A stretch of 64,000 bases of DNA, from NCBI RefSeq assembly GCF_012396235.1, contig NZ_JAAXPA010000019.1, positions 79,076-143,075 on the forward strand, in the 5' to 3' direction. Of this stretch, positions 51,229 through 59,687 are shown piece by piece; within the stretch, counting starts at the first letter, position 1, and each line of letters begins with the position of its first letter. This DNA is from Rhodococcus opacus (GTDB taxonomy: Bacteria; Actinomycetota; Actinomycetes; Mycobacteriales; Mycobacteriaceae). The position numbers were made by a program, and so were the translations under genes. The notes under the pieces are model-generated. The model was not told the DNA's origin, searched no databases, and saw only the letters and a list, made by a program, of their open reading frames with translations.

Positions 51229-52164
51229 GTGAGCAGTTCACCCGGCAAACCGGTCAAAGCCAATATCTTCGCCGCGGGCGCCGTGCTGTGGCGAAAATCT
51301 CCCGGTAACCCCGACGAGATCGAGATCGCGCTCATTCACCGGCCCAAATACGAGGACTGGTCATTTCCCAAGGGAAAGCTCGACCCCGGCGAGACTGCCG
51401 TGGTGGCCGCACTGCGTGAGGTGGAAGAAGAGACGGGAATTCGCGGGCGTCTCGGCCGGCATCTCGGCGCGTTGACGTATCCGATTCCGGGCCACCGCCG
51501 ATTGAAACGTGTCGAATACTGGGCGGCAGAAGCCCGTGCCGGCGAATTCGTCTCCAACAGCGAAGTGGACGAAATGCGGTGGCTTCCCGTATCCGAGGTC
51601 GCCGATCAGCTGTCGTACCCCATGGATCGCAAGATGCTCCGTCGATTCACGGCTCAGCCACCCGACACCGCGACCGTGCTGCTGGTCCGGCACGCCAAGG
51701 CTGGAAGCCGGAAACGGTACAAGGGTGACGACACCACCCGGCCCCTGGATGCGAACGGCCAACTCCAGGCCGAAGCGCTCGTCGCGCAGCTCGAGGCGTT
51801 CGGAGCCACGGACATCACGTCGGCCGACCGGACGCGGTGCACACAGACGGTCGAGCCGCTGGCACGCGCGTTGGACACGACCGTCCGGTTGGATCCGCTG
51901 CTGTCCGAGGAGAGTTACACCGCCGACCCGGTGGCCACTCGCACACGGGTCCGCAAGATCGCCGCTCTCGGCGGAGTTCAGGTGATCTGCAGTCAGGGTG
52001 GCGTCATTCCCGATCTGCTCGACTGGTGGGCGGAGATCGACGGCATCGCGCTTCCCCCGGCGCGGAACCGAAAGGCGAGCACCTGGGTGCTCTCGCTGTC
52101 CGGTGGCAAACTCATCGCCGCCGACCATATCGACAGTCCGCTGCCTCCCACCCGGAAGGACTGA
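51229..52164 (+). CDS. mutT1: Nudix hydrolase fused to SixA-type phosphatase (MutT1)
   Basis: A 311-residue two-domain protein. The N-terminal Nudix box is GKLDPGETAVVAALREVEEETG (about 48-69); the C-terminal histidine-phosphatase domain has the LVRHAKAGSRKRYKGDD motif (about 152-168) and an ADRTRCTQTVEPLA block. MutT1 of mycobacteria hydrolyses 8-oxo-dGTP and diadenosine polyphosphates. GTG start with GAAGGAAGGAA upstream. It is placed 34 bp after ppk. A strong hairpin follows. Confidence 0.93.
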   Translation: MSSSPGKPVKANIFAAGAVLWRKSPGNPDEIEIALIHRPKYEDWSFPKGKLDPGETAVVAALREVEEETGIRGRLGRHLGALTYPIPGHRRLKRVEYWAAEARAGEFVSNSEVDEMRWLPVSEVADQLSYPMDRKMLRRFTAQPPDTATVLLVRHAKAGSRKRYKGDDTTRPLDANGQLQAEALVAQLEAFGATDITSADRTRCTQTVEPLARALDTTVRLDPLLSEESYTADPVATRTRVRKIAALGGVQVICSQGGVIPDLLDWWAEIDGIALPPARNRKASTWVLSLSGGKLIAADHIDSPLPPTRKD

Positions 52165-52200
52165 GACCCGCCGACCGGAGTTCACCGGGACACCAGGCGA

Positions 52201-52243
52201 ACACAGACAGGCGCCAACCCCCAGGGTCGGCGCCTGTCTGTGT
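52201..52243. terminator. Bidirectional terminator between mutT1 and hup
   Basis: A perfect 15-bp inverted repeat (52201-52215 and 52229-52243) with a 13-nt loop lies between convergent gene ends at 52164 and 52268. It can form on either strand. Confidence 0.8.
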
Positions 52244-52267
52244 TCGGGCAGTCCTGTGTGCGCTGTA

Positions 52268-52963
52268 TTACTTGGCGCGCTTCGCGGGAGCCTTCTTTGC
52301 TGCGGTCTTCTTGGCTGCAGTCTTGGCCGGAGCCTTCTTTGCTGCGGTCTTCTTGGCAGCCGTGGTCTTGGCCGGAGCCACCTTCTTCGCCACGGTCTTC
52401 TTGGCAGCCGTGGTCTTGGCCGGAGCCTTCTTGGCCGCAGTCTTCTTGGCAGCCGTGGTCTTGGCCGGAGCCACCTTCTTCGCCACGGTCTTCTTGGCAG
52501 CCGTGGTCTTGGCCGGAGCCTTCTTGGCCGCAGTCTTCTTGGCGGCCACGGTCTTGGCCGGAGCTGCCTTCTTGGCTGCGGTCTTCTTGGCAGCCGTCTT
52601 CTTGGCAGCAGCCTTCTTGGCGGCGGCCTTGGTGGCGGGTGCCGCTGCACCGCGCTTGACTGCCGGACCGGTGGCCGGAAGCTTCTGGCCGCCAGCGATA
52701 ACCGCCTTGAACTGAGCGCCCGGACGGAACGCCGGCACCGACGTCGGCTTGACCTTGACGGTCTCACCCGTGCGCGGGTTACGTGCGACACGTGCCGCGC
52801 GACGACGCTGCTCGAAGACACCGAAACCGGTGATGGTCACGCTGTCGCCGCGGTGCACTGCCCGGACGATCGTGTCCACGACATGCTCGACAGCTTCCGT
52901 TGCCGTGCGCCTGTCCGTGCCCAGTTTCTCGGTCAGAACATCGATGAGCTCTGCCTTATTCAT
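52268..52963 (-). CDS. hupB: HU-family nucleoid protein with long Lys/Ala tail
   Basis: A 231-residue actinobacterial HU. Residues 1-92 are the HU fold starting [20 protein letters not shown], with the DNA-grasping arm region [24 protein letters not shown]. The remaining about 130 residues are histone H1-like [13 protein letters not shown] repeats that add nonspecific DNA binding. Two perfect 31-residue repeats lie inside the tail. It is preceded by a candidate promoter and ends at a shared terminator with mutT1. Confidence 0.97.
   Translation of the reverse strand: MNKAELIDVLTEKLGTDRRTATEAVEHVVDTIVRAVHRGDSVTITGFGVFEQRRRAARVARNPRTGETVKVKPTSVPAFRPGAQFKAVIAGGQKLPATGPAVKRGAAAPATKAAAKKAAAKKTAAKKTAAKKAAPAKTVAAKKTAAKKAPAKTTAAKKTVAKKVAPAKTTAAKKTAAKKAPAKTTAAKKTVAKKVAPAKTTAAKKTAAKKAPAKTAAKKTAAKKAPAKRAK
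52371..52556 (-). repeat. 93-bp tandem duplication inside hupB tail
   Basis: Two consecutive 93-bp units (starting about 52371 and 52464) are essentially identical and encode the same 31-residue stretch ([13 protein letters not shown] ... AAKKAPA). The shared 31-codon frame keeps the reading frame; surrounding sequence shows shorter related units. Confidence 0.85.
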
Positions 52964-53035
52964 TGAAATTCCTCCGCGAACTAATGGTCCATCATCGGAC
53001 CGACTACGAACTACGGTAAACCTGAATACCGCAGG

Positions 53036-53065
53036 AGTCTATGTGCCACGCCAATTCTCATACAA
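53036..53065 (-). promoter_or_regulatory. Candidate hupB promoter
   Basis: On the minus strand TTGTAT (-35) and TAGACT (-10), 18 bp apart, lie 73 bp before the hupB start. Two short inverted repeats (53014-53031 and 52986-53001) follow in the leader and may form hairpins in the mRNA. Confidence 0.4.
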
Positions 53066-53121
53066 CGCGGCACCATTCTCAGGAACTTATTATCTGGGAG
53101 ACAGGGCTCCGATTCCAACTT

Positions 53122-53730
53122 TCAGTCGGCCGGAGTGGGCTCCGGAAGAGTCGCAGGTTTCCAAGAAGGCCTTGACTTTTCGAACTCGGAAATGGCTTCT
53201 ACCTGCCGCAATGTCAATCCGATGTCGTCCAGACCCTCGATCAGACGCCATCGCGTGTAGTCATCAATCGCAAAGGGCACCACGGTGGTTCCGGCCGTCA
53301 CAGTCTTGTTCTCGAGGTCGACAATCAATTCGAGACCGGGTTGCTCGTCGAGCAACTTCCAGAGCAGTTCGACGTCCGACTGGGCTACCTGAGCGGCCAG
53401 CAGACCGGCCTTGCCGGCGTTGCCCCGGAAGATGTCCGCGAAGCGAGACGCGATCACGACCCGAAATCCGAAGTCGGATAGCGCCCACACGGCGTGCTCC
53501 CGGGAGGAGCCCGTGCCGAAATCGGGCCCGGCCACCAGAACGCTGCCCTTGTCGTACGGGGCGACGTTCAGAACGAAGTTCGGATCGTTCCGCCACGCGG
53601 CGAACAGACCGTCCTCGAAACCGGTGCGGGTCACTCGTTTCAGGTAGACCGCCGGAATGATCTGGTCCGTGTCCACGTTGGATCGCCGCAGCGGAACGCC
53701 GATACCTTTGTGTGTGCTAAAGGATTCCAT
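53122..53730 (-). CDS. leuD: 3-isopropylmalate dehydratase small subunit
   Basis: A 202-residue swivelling subunit of isopropylmalate isomerase (leucine pathway). [21 protein letters not shown] and [21 protein letters not shown] are family signatures. It lies 27 bp after leuC and is co-transcribed with it. Confidence 0.97.
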   Translation of the reverse strand: MESFSTHKGIGVPLRRSNVDTDQIIPAVYLKRVTRTGFEDGLFAAWRNDPNFVLNVAPYDKGSVLVAGPDFGTGSSREHAVWALSDFGFRVVIASRFADIFRGNAGKAGLLAAQVAQSDVELLWKLLDEQPGLELIVDLENKTVTAGTTVVPFAIDDYTRWRLIEGLDDIGLTLRQVEAISEFEKSRPSWKPATLPEPTPAD

Positions 53731-53757
53731 CGAAAAATCTCCTAAATTCCTTGGGTC

Positions 53758-55170
53758 CTAGGCCAGATCTGTCGGCGCGGACAGTGTTCCCCGGACTGCG
53801 GTCGCGGCGGCGACCAGCGGCGAAACCAGGTGAGTCCGGCCGCCCTTGCCTTGACGGCCTTCGAAATTGCGGTTGGACGTGGAGGCCGAACGCTCGCCGG
53901 GCGCGAGCTGATCCGGGTTCATCCCGAGGCACATCGAGCACCCCGCCTGCCGCCATTCGGCGCCCGCGGCGGTGAAGATCTCGCCGAGACCCTCCTTTTC
54001 GGCCTGCGCGCGCACGCGCATCGAGCCCGGCACGATCAGCATCCGGACCCCGTCGGCGACGTGGCGGCCGCGCAACACGTCGGCCACGGCCCTCAGATCC
54101 TCGATCCGGCCGTTGGTGCACGAACCCACGAAAACTGTGTCGATCGCCACCTCACGCAACGGAGTTCCGGCTTCGAGACCCATGTAGGTCAACGCCTTCT
54201 CCGCGGCGTGACGCTCGCTCTCGTCCACGATCTCGGCCGGATTCGGCACGGCCTCGCCGAGCGGCAGGCCCTGCCCCGGGTTGGTGCCCCAGGTCACGAA
54301 CGGCGTCAGCGAGCTCGCGTCGATGTGGACCTCGTTGTCGAAAACCGCGCCCTCGTCGGTCTTCAACTGCTCCCAGGCCTCCACCGCGGCGTCCCAGTCG
54401 GCACCCTTCGGCGCGTGGGGTCGTCCCTTGATGAATTCGTAGGTGATCTCGTCGGGGGCGATCATGCCTGCTCGCGCACCCGCCTCGATGGACATGTTGC
54501 AGACGGTCATCCGCGCTTCCATCGACATCTTCCGGATCGCTTCGCCGCGGTACTCCAGGACGTAGCCCTGGCCTCCACCCGTTCCGATCTTCGCGATGAC
54601 AGCCAAAATGAGATCTTTACTCGTCACGCCTTCGGGCAATTCGCCGTCGACGGTGATCGCCATCGTCCGGAAAGGACGCAACGACAGCGTCTGCGTCGCC
54701 ATGACGTGTTCGACCTCACTGGTGCCGATACCCATCGCGAGCGCGCCGAACGCGCCGTGGGTGGACGTGTGGCTGTCACCGCACACCACGGTCATGCCGG
54801 GCTGGGTGAGACCGAGCTGGGGTCCGACTACGTGGACGATGCCCTGATCGATGTTTCCCATCGGGTGCAGCCGGACACCGAATTCCTCACAGTTGCGCCG
54901 CAGCGTGTCCACCTGGGTCTTGGAGACGGGGTCTGCGATCGGCTTGTCGATGTCGACGGTGGGGACGTTGTGGTCCTCGGTGGCGATCGTCAGGTCGGGC
55001 CGGCGCAGTGGGCGCCCCGCCAGCCGGAGTCCGTCGAATGCCTGCGGACTCGTCACTTCGTGAACGAGATGCAGGTCGATGTAGATGAGGTCGGGGTTGT
55101 CTCCCTCACCCCGGACCACGACGTGGTCTTCCCACACCTTCTCTGCCAGGGTGCGTGCTTTCTCCGCCAT
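53758..55170 (-). CDS. leuC: 3-isopropylmalate dehydratase large subunit
   Basis: A 470-residue [4Fe-4S] aconitase-family subunit. The cluster cysteines are in [15 protein letters not shown] and [36 protein letters not shown] is also diagnostic. The ATG at 55170 has GGTGGAG upstream. It is the first gene of leuCD; the 147-bp region upstream is shared with a divergent IclR regulator. Confidence 0.97.
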   Translation of the reverse strand: MAEKARTLAEKVWEDHVVVRGEGDNPDLIYIDLHLVHEVTSPQAFDGLRLAGRPLRRPDLTIATEDHNVPTVDIDKPIADPVSKTQVDTLRRNCEEFGVRLHPMGNIDQGIVHVVGPQLGLTQPGMTVVCGDSHTSTHGAFGALAMGIGTSEVEHVMATQTLSLRPFRTMAITVDGELPEGVTSKDLILAVIAKIGTGGGQGYVLEYRGEAIRKMSMEARMTVCNMSIEAGARAGMIAPDEITYEFIKGRPHAPKGADWDAAVEAWEQLKTDEGAVFDNEVHIDASSLTPFVTWGTNPGQGLPLGEAVPNPAEIVDESERHAAEKALTYMGLEAGTPLREVAIDTVFVGSCTNGRIEDLRAVADVLRGRHVADGVRMLIVPGSMRVRAQAEKEGLGEIFTAAGAEWRQAGCSMCLGMNPDQLAPGERSASTSNRNFEGRQGKGGRTHLVSPLVAAATAVRGTLSAPTDLA

Positions 55171-55260
55171 CTTCTCCACCTCTGTGTGTCTTCTCGCACC
55201 GCGGGCTTCGGGCCGGTCCGCCGTGCGCCTGATGTCGTTACCCTCTTCCCGGACACGCAC

Positions 55261-55288
55261 TCGACGTGAGGCGAAGGTGCGCTATGAT
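55261..55288 (+). promoter_or_regulatory. Candidate promoter of the IclR gene in leuC-IclR region
   Basis: TATGAT (55283-55288) is a good -10, with TCGACG 16 bp upstream as a weak -35. It lies 30 bp before the regulator start. Divergent leuC transcription must start nearby on the other strand, so the regulator can act on both. Confidence 0.4.
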
Positions 55289-55317
55289 CCCAGTATGCGA
55301 GAAAGTGGTATCGACCT

Positions 55318-56019
55318 ATGAGACAGCATAGCGGCATCGGGGTCCTTGACAAAGCGGTGGGCGTGCTGCATGCCGTGGCCGAGAAGCCCTGCAGCCTCAC
55401 CGAACTGTGCTCGCGCACCGGACTCCCCCGCGCCACCGCCCACCGGCTGGCCGTCGGGCTCGAGGTCCACCGCCTCCTGACCCGCGACTCCGACGGGCTG
55501 TGGTGCCCCGGTCCCGGCCTCGCCGAACTCGCTGCAACGGCTAACGATCCGCTCGTCTCGGCGGCGGCGCTCGTCCTTCCGCGATTGCGCGAGATCACCG
55601 GTGAGAGCGTGCAGCTGTACCGCCGGGAGGGCACGCAGCGCATCTGTGTGGCGGCGATGGAGCCGCCCACGGGCCTCCGCGACACCGTTCTCGTCGGGGC
55701 ACGACTGCCGATGAGCGCCGGCTCGGGTGCCAAGGTCCTTCTCGCCTGGGCCGACCCACAGACTCAGCGCGCGATTCTTCCCGACGCGGCGTTCGGCGAA
55801 CGCGTGCTGCTCGAGGTTCGCAGACGCGGCTGGGCGCAGAGCGCCGCCGAGCGGGAACCCGGTGTCGCCAGTGTCGCCGCACCCGTACGGGATGCCGGCG
55901 GCGCTGTCATCGCAGCGATTTCGGTGTCCGGACCCATCGACAGAATGGGCAGGCGCCCCGGCGCCCGGTGGGCGGCCGACCTGCTCGCCGCCGCGGAGGC
56001 GTTGCACAAGAGACTCTGA
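55318..56019 (+). CDS. IclR-family transcriptional regulator of leucine genes
   Basis: A 233-residue IclR regulator. The N-terminal winged helix includes LTELCSRTGLPRATAHRLAVGLEVH (about 26-50), with an effector-binding GAF-like domain after that (AMEPPTGLRDTVLVGARLPMSAGSGAKVLL). Divergent from leuC, the arrangement of NdgR/LtbR in actinobacteria, which represses leuCD and often amino-acid genes. Regulatory target inferred from context. Confidence 0.92.
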   Translation: MRQHSGIGVLDKAVGVLHAVAEKPCSLTELCSRTGLPRATAHRLAVGLEVHRLLTRDSDGLWCPGPGLAELAATANDPLVSAAALVLPRLREITGESVQLYRREGTQRICVAAMEPPTGLRDTVLVGARLPMSAGSGAKVLLAWADPQTQRAILPDAAFGERVLLEVRRRGWAQSAAEREPGVASVAAPVRDAGGAVIAAISVSGPIDRMGRRPGARWAADLLAAAEALHKRL

Positions 56020-56057
56020 CCACTCACGACCGCCGTTCACCGCGACAGGAGAAGCCG

Positions 56058-56576
56058 ATGGGGAAGAACCAACGATCGCAGATCACGATGACGGATTCGG
56101 AGATCGCCGAATTCGTGGATCGGAGCCGGATCGCCACGCTCGCAACGGTGGCAGCGGACGGCAGACCTCATCTGGTCGCCATGTGGTACGCCGTGATCGA
56201 CGGCGAGATCTGGTTCGAGACGAAGTCGAAATCGCAGAAGGCGGTCAACCTGCGCCGTGACGATCGGGTCACCGTCCTGATCGAGGACGGCCAGACGTAC
56301 GACACCCTGCGCGGACTTTCCATCGAGGGCCGGGCGGAGATCGTGGAGGACCCGGACGCGATGTTCGCGGTCGGGGTCAGCGTGTGGGAACGCTACACCG
56401 GGCCCTACACCGACGATCTGCGTCCCGCCATCGATCAGCTGCTGTACAAGCGGGTTGTCGTGCGGATCGTTCCCGAGCGCATCAGGAGCTGGGATCACGC
56501 CAAGCTCGGCATGCCCGCGATGCCGGTGGGCGGGACCACGGCCGCGTACCTGGAGACGGCCGACCGCCGCGCCTGA
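56058..56576 (+). CDS. PPOX-class flavin/F420-binding protein (Rv2991-like)
   Basis: A 172-residue split-barrel protein. Conserved parts are SRIATLATVAADGRPHLVAMWYAVIDGEIWFET (about 28-60) and KAVNLRRDDRVTVLIEDGQTYDTLRGLSIEG. The sequence resembles F420-dependent PPOX members, and F420 biosynthesis (fbiD) is present nearby, but the cofactor is inferred. ATG at 56058 has AGGAGAAG upstream. Located 38 bp after the IclR gene. Confidence 0.87.
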   Translation: MGKNQRSQITMTDSEIAEFVDRSRIATLATVAADGRPHLVAMWYAVIDGEIWFETKSKSQKAVNLRRDDRVTVLIEDGQTYDTLRGLSIEGRAEIVEDPDAMFAVGVSVWERYTGPYTDDLRPAIDQLLYKRVVVRIVPERIRSWDHAKLGMPAMPVGGTTAAYLETADRRA

Positions 56577-56657
56577 TCCCGGGCAGAAAAACGGGAGCAT
56601 TCTCGGTGCCCTCGGCGTAGCTTCACAGAGTGAACCGACTACCCGAGGGAGTTCACC

Positions 56658-56825
56658 ATGACTGACGCCAGTAACGAGGACACGAAAAAGAAATTCCGCG
56701 AAGCACTCGAGCGGAAGAATCATCAGGCCGGGCTGTCCACCGATCACAAGGACGGACATTCCAAGGCGCACGAGGCCCACGGGCCTGCCGACCACAAACG
56801 CGAATTCCGCCGCAAGACCGGATAA
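56658..56825 (+). CDS. Small DUF5302-type protein
   Basis: A 55-residue protein (MTDASNEDTKKKFREALERKN, then GPADHKREFRRKTG) of high charge, with several His. It matches the DUF5302 family of small actinobacterial proteins, of unknown function. GAGGGAG lies about 8 nt upstream. A terminator hairpin follows after 23 nt. Confidence 0.8.
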   Translation: MTDASNEDTKKKFREALERKNHQAGLSTDHKDGHSKAHEAHGPADHKREFRRKTG

Positions 56826-56848
56826 ACGACACATCGTCCGGATAAAGA

Positions 56849-56885
56849 GAAACACCCTCCAATTTCTTGGAGGGTGTTTCTTTTT
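56849..56885. terminator. Terminator after DUF5302 gene and tRNA-Glu
   Basis: A perfect 14-bp stem (arms 56849-56862 and 56867-56880) with a TTTC loop is followed by TTTTT on the plus strand. On the minus strand, UCUUUAUC follows, so it can also terminate tRNA-Glu, which ends at 56887. Confidence 0.9.
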
Positions 56886-56886
56886 G

Positions 56887-56959
56887 TAGCCCCGACGGGA
56901 TTCGAACCCGCGCTACCGCCTTGAGAGGGCGGCGTCCTAGGCCGCTAGACGACGGGGCC
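56887..56959 (-). tRNA. tRNA-Glu (anticodon CUC)
   Basis: On the minus strand a 73-nt cloverleaf begins GGCCCCGTCGTCTAGCGG. The anticodon arm is CCGCC-CTCTCAA-GGCGG with anticodon CTC (reads GAG); the T loop is TTCGAAT and the acceptor pairs GGCCCCG with CGGGGCT. CCA is not encoded. Confidence 0.96.
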
Positions 56960-57035
56960 AGGAACTTTGTCTTGCTTTGGAAGCTCAGCAAGCATAGCTT
57001 CCAGAAGTTCGGAGTCAAAATCGGCCGAACTTCCG

Positions 57036-57107
57036 CTGGGGTACCAGGACTCGAACCTAGAATGGCGGTACCAGAAACCGCTGTGTTGCCAATTACACCA
57101 TACCCCA
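57036..57107 (-). tRNA. tRNA-Gln (anticodon CUG)
   Basis: A 72-nt cloverleaf on the minus strand begins TGGGGTATGGTGTAATTGGC. The anticodon arm is GCGGT-TTCTGGT-ACCGC with anticodon CTG; the T loop is TTCGAGT and the acceptor is TGGGGTA/TACCCCA. The U1-A72 first pair is typical of tRNA-Gln recognised by transamidation systems. Confidence 0.96.
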
Positions 57108-57249
57108 ATGGCCGTTCTCGAACCGCTGAGCTTCTGGGCTCTGCGGCCCGCCTCGGGCCGAAGAAGAGATTACCAGCCTACTGCCGGGATTTACCAAATC
57201 GTATGGTCAGAGGCTATTTTTGCACCCTTTTCGGCCCGAGAGCGGCGTT

Positions 57250-58725
57250 CTAGCCGGCGATGCCGGCCCGCGCAGAGCGCAGCCGGGACAACGAAACGTC
57301 GCGTCCGAGCAGTTCCATCGATTCATAGAGCGGCGGGCTGATGTGCGAGCCCGTGACGGCCACCCGCACCGGAGCGAACGCCTTACGTGGCTTGAGGCCC
57401 AGTTCGTCCACGAGAGCGGTCTTGAGGGACTCTTCCAGTGAGGCCGCATCCCACGCCTCGACTGCGTCCAGCGACGCGAGGGCGGCGTCCAGTACGGGTG
57501 CGGCGTCGGCGCCCAGGTTCTTGGCAGCGGCGGCAGGATCGATCGCGAAGTCGGCCTCGTCGACGAACAGGAACTTCAGCAGATCCCAGGCGTCGGACAG
57601 GACGACGATGCGCGTCTGAACCAATTCGGCAGCGGTCGCGAAGACGGACTCGTCCACGGTCTCCCCGAGATGGCCGTGGAGCGTCAGGAACGCGCGCAGC
57701 CGCGCGGCGAAATCAGCGGGCTCGAGCAGCCGGATGTGCTCGGCGTTGATCGCGTCGGCCTTTTTCTGGTCGAACCGGGCCGGATTGGAATTGACCTTGG
57801 AGATATCGAAGGCGGCGACCATCTCGTCCAGCGAGAACACGTCGTGGTCGTCGGAAATACCCCAGCCCAGCAGCGCCAGGTAATTCAACAGTCCCTCGGG
57901 GACGAAACCGCGATCGCGATGGATGAAGAGATTCGACTCGGGGTCGCGCTTGGACAGTTTCTTGTTGCCCTGCCCCATGACGAACGGCAGATGCCCGAAC
58001 TTCGGAGTGAACTCGGCCACGCCGATCCGCTGCATCGCCTCGTAGAGGGCGAGCTGCCGCGGCGTCGACGACAGCAGGTCCTCGCCGCGTAGGACGTGTG
58101 TGATCTTCATCAACGCGTCGTCGACGGGGTTGACCAACGTGTACAGCGGAATCCCGTTGCCGCGGGTGAGGGCGAAGTCGGGAACGGTTCCGGCCTTGAA
58201 CGTCGTCTCGCCGCGCACGAGGTCGTCCCACGTCAGGTCGTGGTCCGGCATCCGGAGGCGGACCACGGGTTTGCGGCCTTCGTCGAGGAACGCCTGCCGC
58301 TGCTCCGGTGTCAGATCACGATCGAAGTTGTCGTAGCCGAGCTTGGGATCGCGGCCGGCCGCCTTGTGCCGCTCCTCGACCTCCTCGGGTGTCGAGAACG
58401 ACTCGTACGCCTCGCCCGCCGCGAGCAACTTCGCGACGACATCCAGATGCAGGTCCCGTCGCTGGGACTGGCGGTAGGGCTCGTACGGTCCCCCGACCTC
58501 CGGGCCCTCGTCCCAGTTCAATCCGAGCCAGCGCAGCGCGTCCAGGATCGCCTGGTACGACTCCTCGCTGTCACGGGCAGCATCGGTGTCCTCGATGCGG
58601 AACACGAACGAACCACCGTTGTGTCGGGCGAACGCCCAGTTGAACAGGGCGGTTCGGACAAGCCCCACGTGCGGGGTTCCGGTGGGCGACGGGCAGAAAC
58701 GGACGCGAACTTCGCTTGTGGTCAT
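57250..58725 (-). CDS. gltX: Glutamyl-tRNA synthetase
   Basis: A 491-residue class I synthetase. The HIGH-type signature is [20 protein letters not shown] (HVGL) and the KMSKS-type loop is [10 protein letters not shown] (about 242-251). No GlnRS is present in the window. In actinobacteria this enzyme is usually non-discriminating and charges both tRNA-Glu and tRNA-Gln with Glu. It lies 142 bp upstream of the tRNA-Gln gene on the same strand. Confidence 0.97.
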   Translation of the reverse strand: MTTSEVRVRFCPSPTGTPHVGLVRTALFNWAFARHNGGSFVFRIEDTDAARDSEESYQAILDALRWLGLNWDEGPEVGGPYEPYRQSQRRDLHLDVVAKLLAAGEAYESFSTPEEVEERHKAAGRDPKLGYDNFDRDLTPEQRQAFLDEGRKPVVRLRMPDHDLTWDDLVRGETTFKAGTVPDFALTRGNGIPLYTLVNPVDDALMKITHVLRGEDLLSSTPRQLALYEAMQRIGVAEFTPKFGHLPFVMGQGNKKLSKRDPESNLFIHRDRGFVPEGLLNYLALLGWGISDDHDVFSLDEMVAAFDISKVNSNPARFDQKKADAINAEHIRLLEPADFAARLRAFLTLHGHLGETVDESVFATAAELVQTRIVVLSDAWDLLKFLFVDEADFAIDPAAAAKNLGADAAPVLDAALASLDAVEAWDAASLEESLKTALVDELGLKPRKAFAPVRVAVTGSHISPPLYESMELLGRDVSLSRLRSARAGIAG

Positions 58726-58798
58726 GGCTCACTTGGGTCGACGCTGGGAAAACGGACTCCTACAGGCTAGTCCGCTCCCGATTTCGACACGAGAGCCG

Positions 58799-59572
58799 TC
58801 AGCGCTTGGCAGTCACCGGGTTGGTGAGGGTGCCGATACCACCGATGGTCACGCTCACGCTCTGACCGTCGACGATCGGACCGACGCCTTCCGGAGTGCC
58901 CGTGAGGATGACGTCGCCCGGGAGCAGCGTCATGACAGCCGACACCCATTCGATGATCTTCGGAATGTCGTGCAGCAGAAGCGAAGTGTTGCTCGACTGC
59001 TTCACCACCCCGTCCACCTCGGTGGTGATGTCGACGTCGGAGGCGTCGAGCCGGGTCTCGATCCACGGTCCCAGTGGGCAGAACGTGTCGTGCCCCTTCG
59101 CCCGCGTCCACTGCCCGTCCTGGCGTTGGTGGTCACGGGCCGACACGTCGTTGGCGGCCGTATACCCGAGCACCACGTCGAGAGCCTTGGCGGCGGGCAC
59201 GTCCTTGCAGGGGCGTCCGATGACGACCGCGAGTTCTCCTTCGTAATGAACTTCATTGGAGGACTTCGGCAGGACGATGGCGGCGTCGGGGCCCACGATC
59301 GAGGTGTTGGGCTTGAGGAAGATCACAGGATCGGCCGGCGCCTCTCCCCCCATCTCGGCGGCGTGGGCGGCGTAGTTCTTTCCGATCGCGACGACCTTGC
59401 TCGCGAGGATCGGTGCCAGCAGTCGCACATCGGCGAGCGGCCAGCTCCGGCCGGTGAAAGTGGGGGTGCCGAACGGGTGCTCGGCGATCTCCTTCGCGAT
59501 CCGGGACTCCTCGTCCCCCTCGATACTGACGAACGCAACACCATCGGGACTTGCCACTCGACCAAGACGCAT
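58799..59572 (-). CDS. Fumarylacetoacetate hydrolase family protein
   Basis: A 257-residue FAH-fold protein. Metal ligands appear as NEVHYEGELAVVIGR (Glu pair) and later AYTAANDVSARDHQ. The family includes acylpyruvases, oxaloacetate decarboxylases and 2-hydroxyhepta-2,4-dienoate isomerases; the substrate is unknown. The N-terminal MRLGRVASPDGVAFVSIEG is typical of Rv2993c. It lies upstream of gltX (73 bp) on the same strand. Confidence 0.9.
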   Translation of the reverse strand: MRLGRVASPDGVAFVSIEGDEESRIAKEIAEHPFGTPTFTGRSWPLADVRLLAPILASKVVAIGKNYAAHAAEMGGEAPADPVIFLKPNTSIVGPDAAIVLPKSSNEVHYEGELAVVIGRPCKDVPAAKALDVVLGYTAANDVSARDHQRQDGQWTRAKGHDTFCPLGPWIETRLDASDVDITTEVDGVVKQSSNTSLLLHDIPKIIEWVSAVMTLLPGDVILTGTPEGVGPIVDGQSVSVTIGGIGTLTNPVTAKR

Positions 59573-59687
59573 GGCGCCGAGTCTATCGGCCCCGGTTCAC
59601 CGCCGTACCGGGACGCCGCGGGACGCGGGGTATAGACTCCACACGATCCCCAATATATGAGAATTCAATCCTAGATATTGAGATGAC

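Noticed and set aside
52271..52620. Repetitive block that could be mistaken for a CRISPR or mobile repeat
   Set aside because: It is in-frame coding sequence for the Lys/Ala tail of HU.
56867..57341. Plus-strand open frames across the two tRNA genes
   Set aside because: They read antisense to the tRNAs and show no protein family features.
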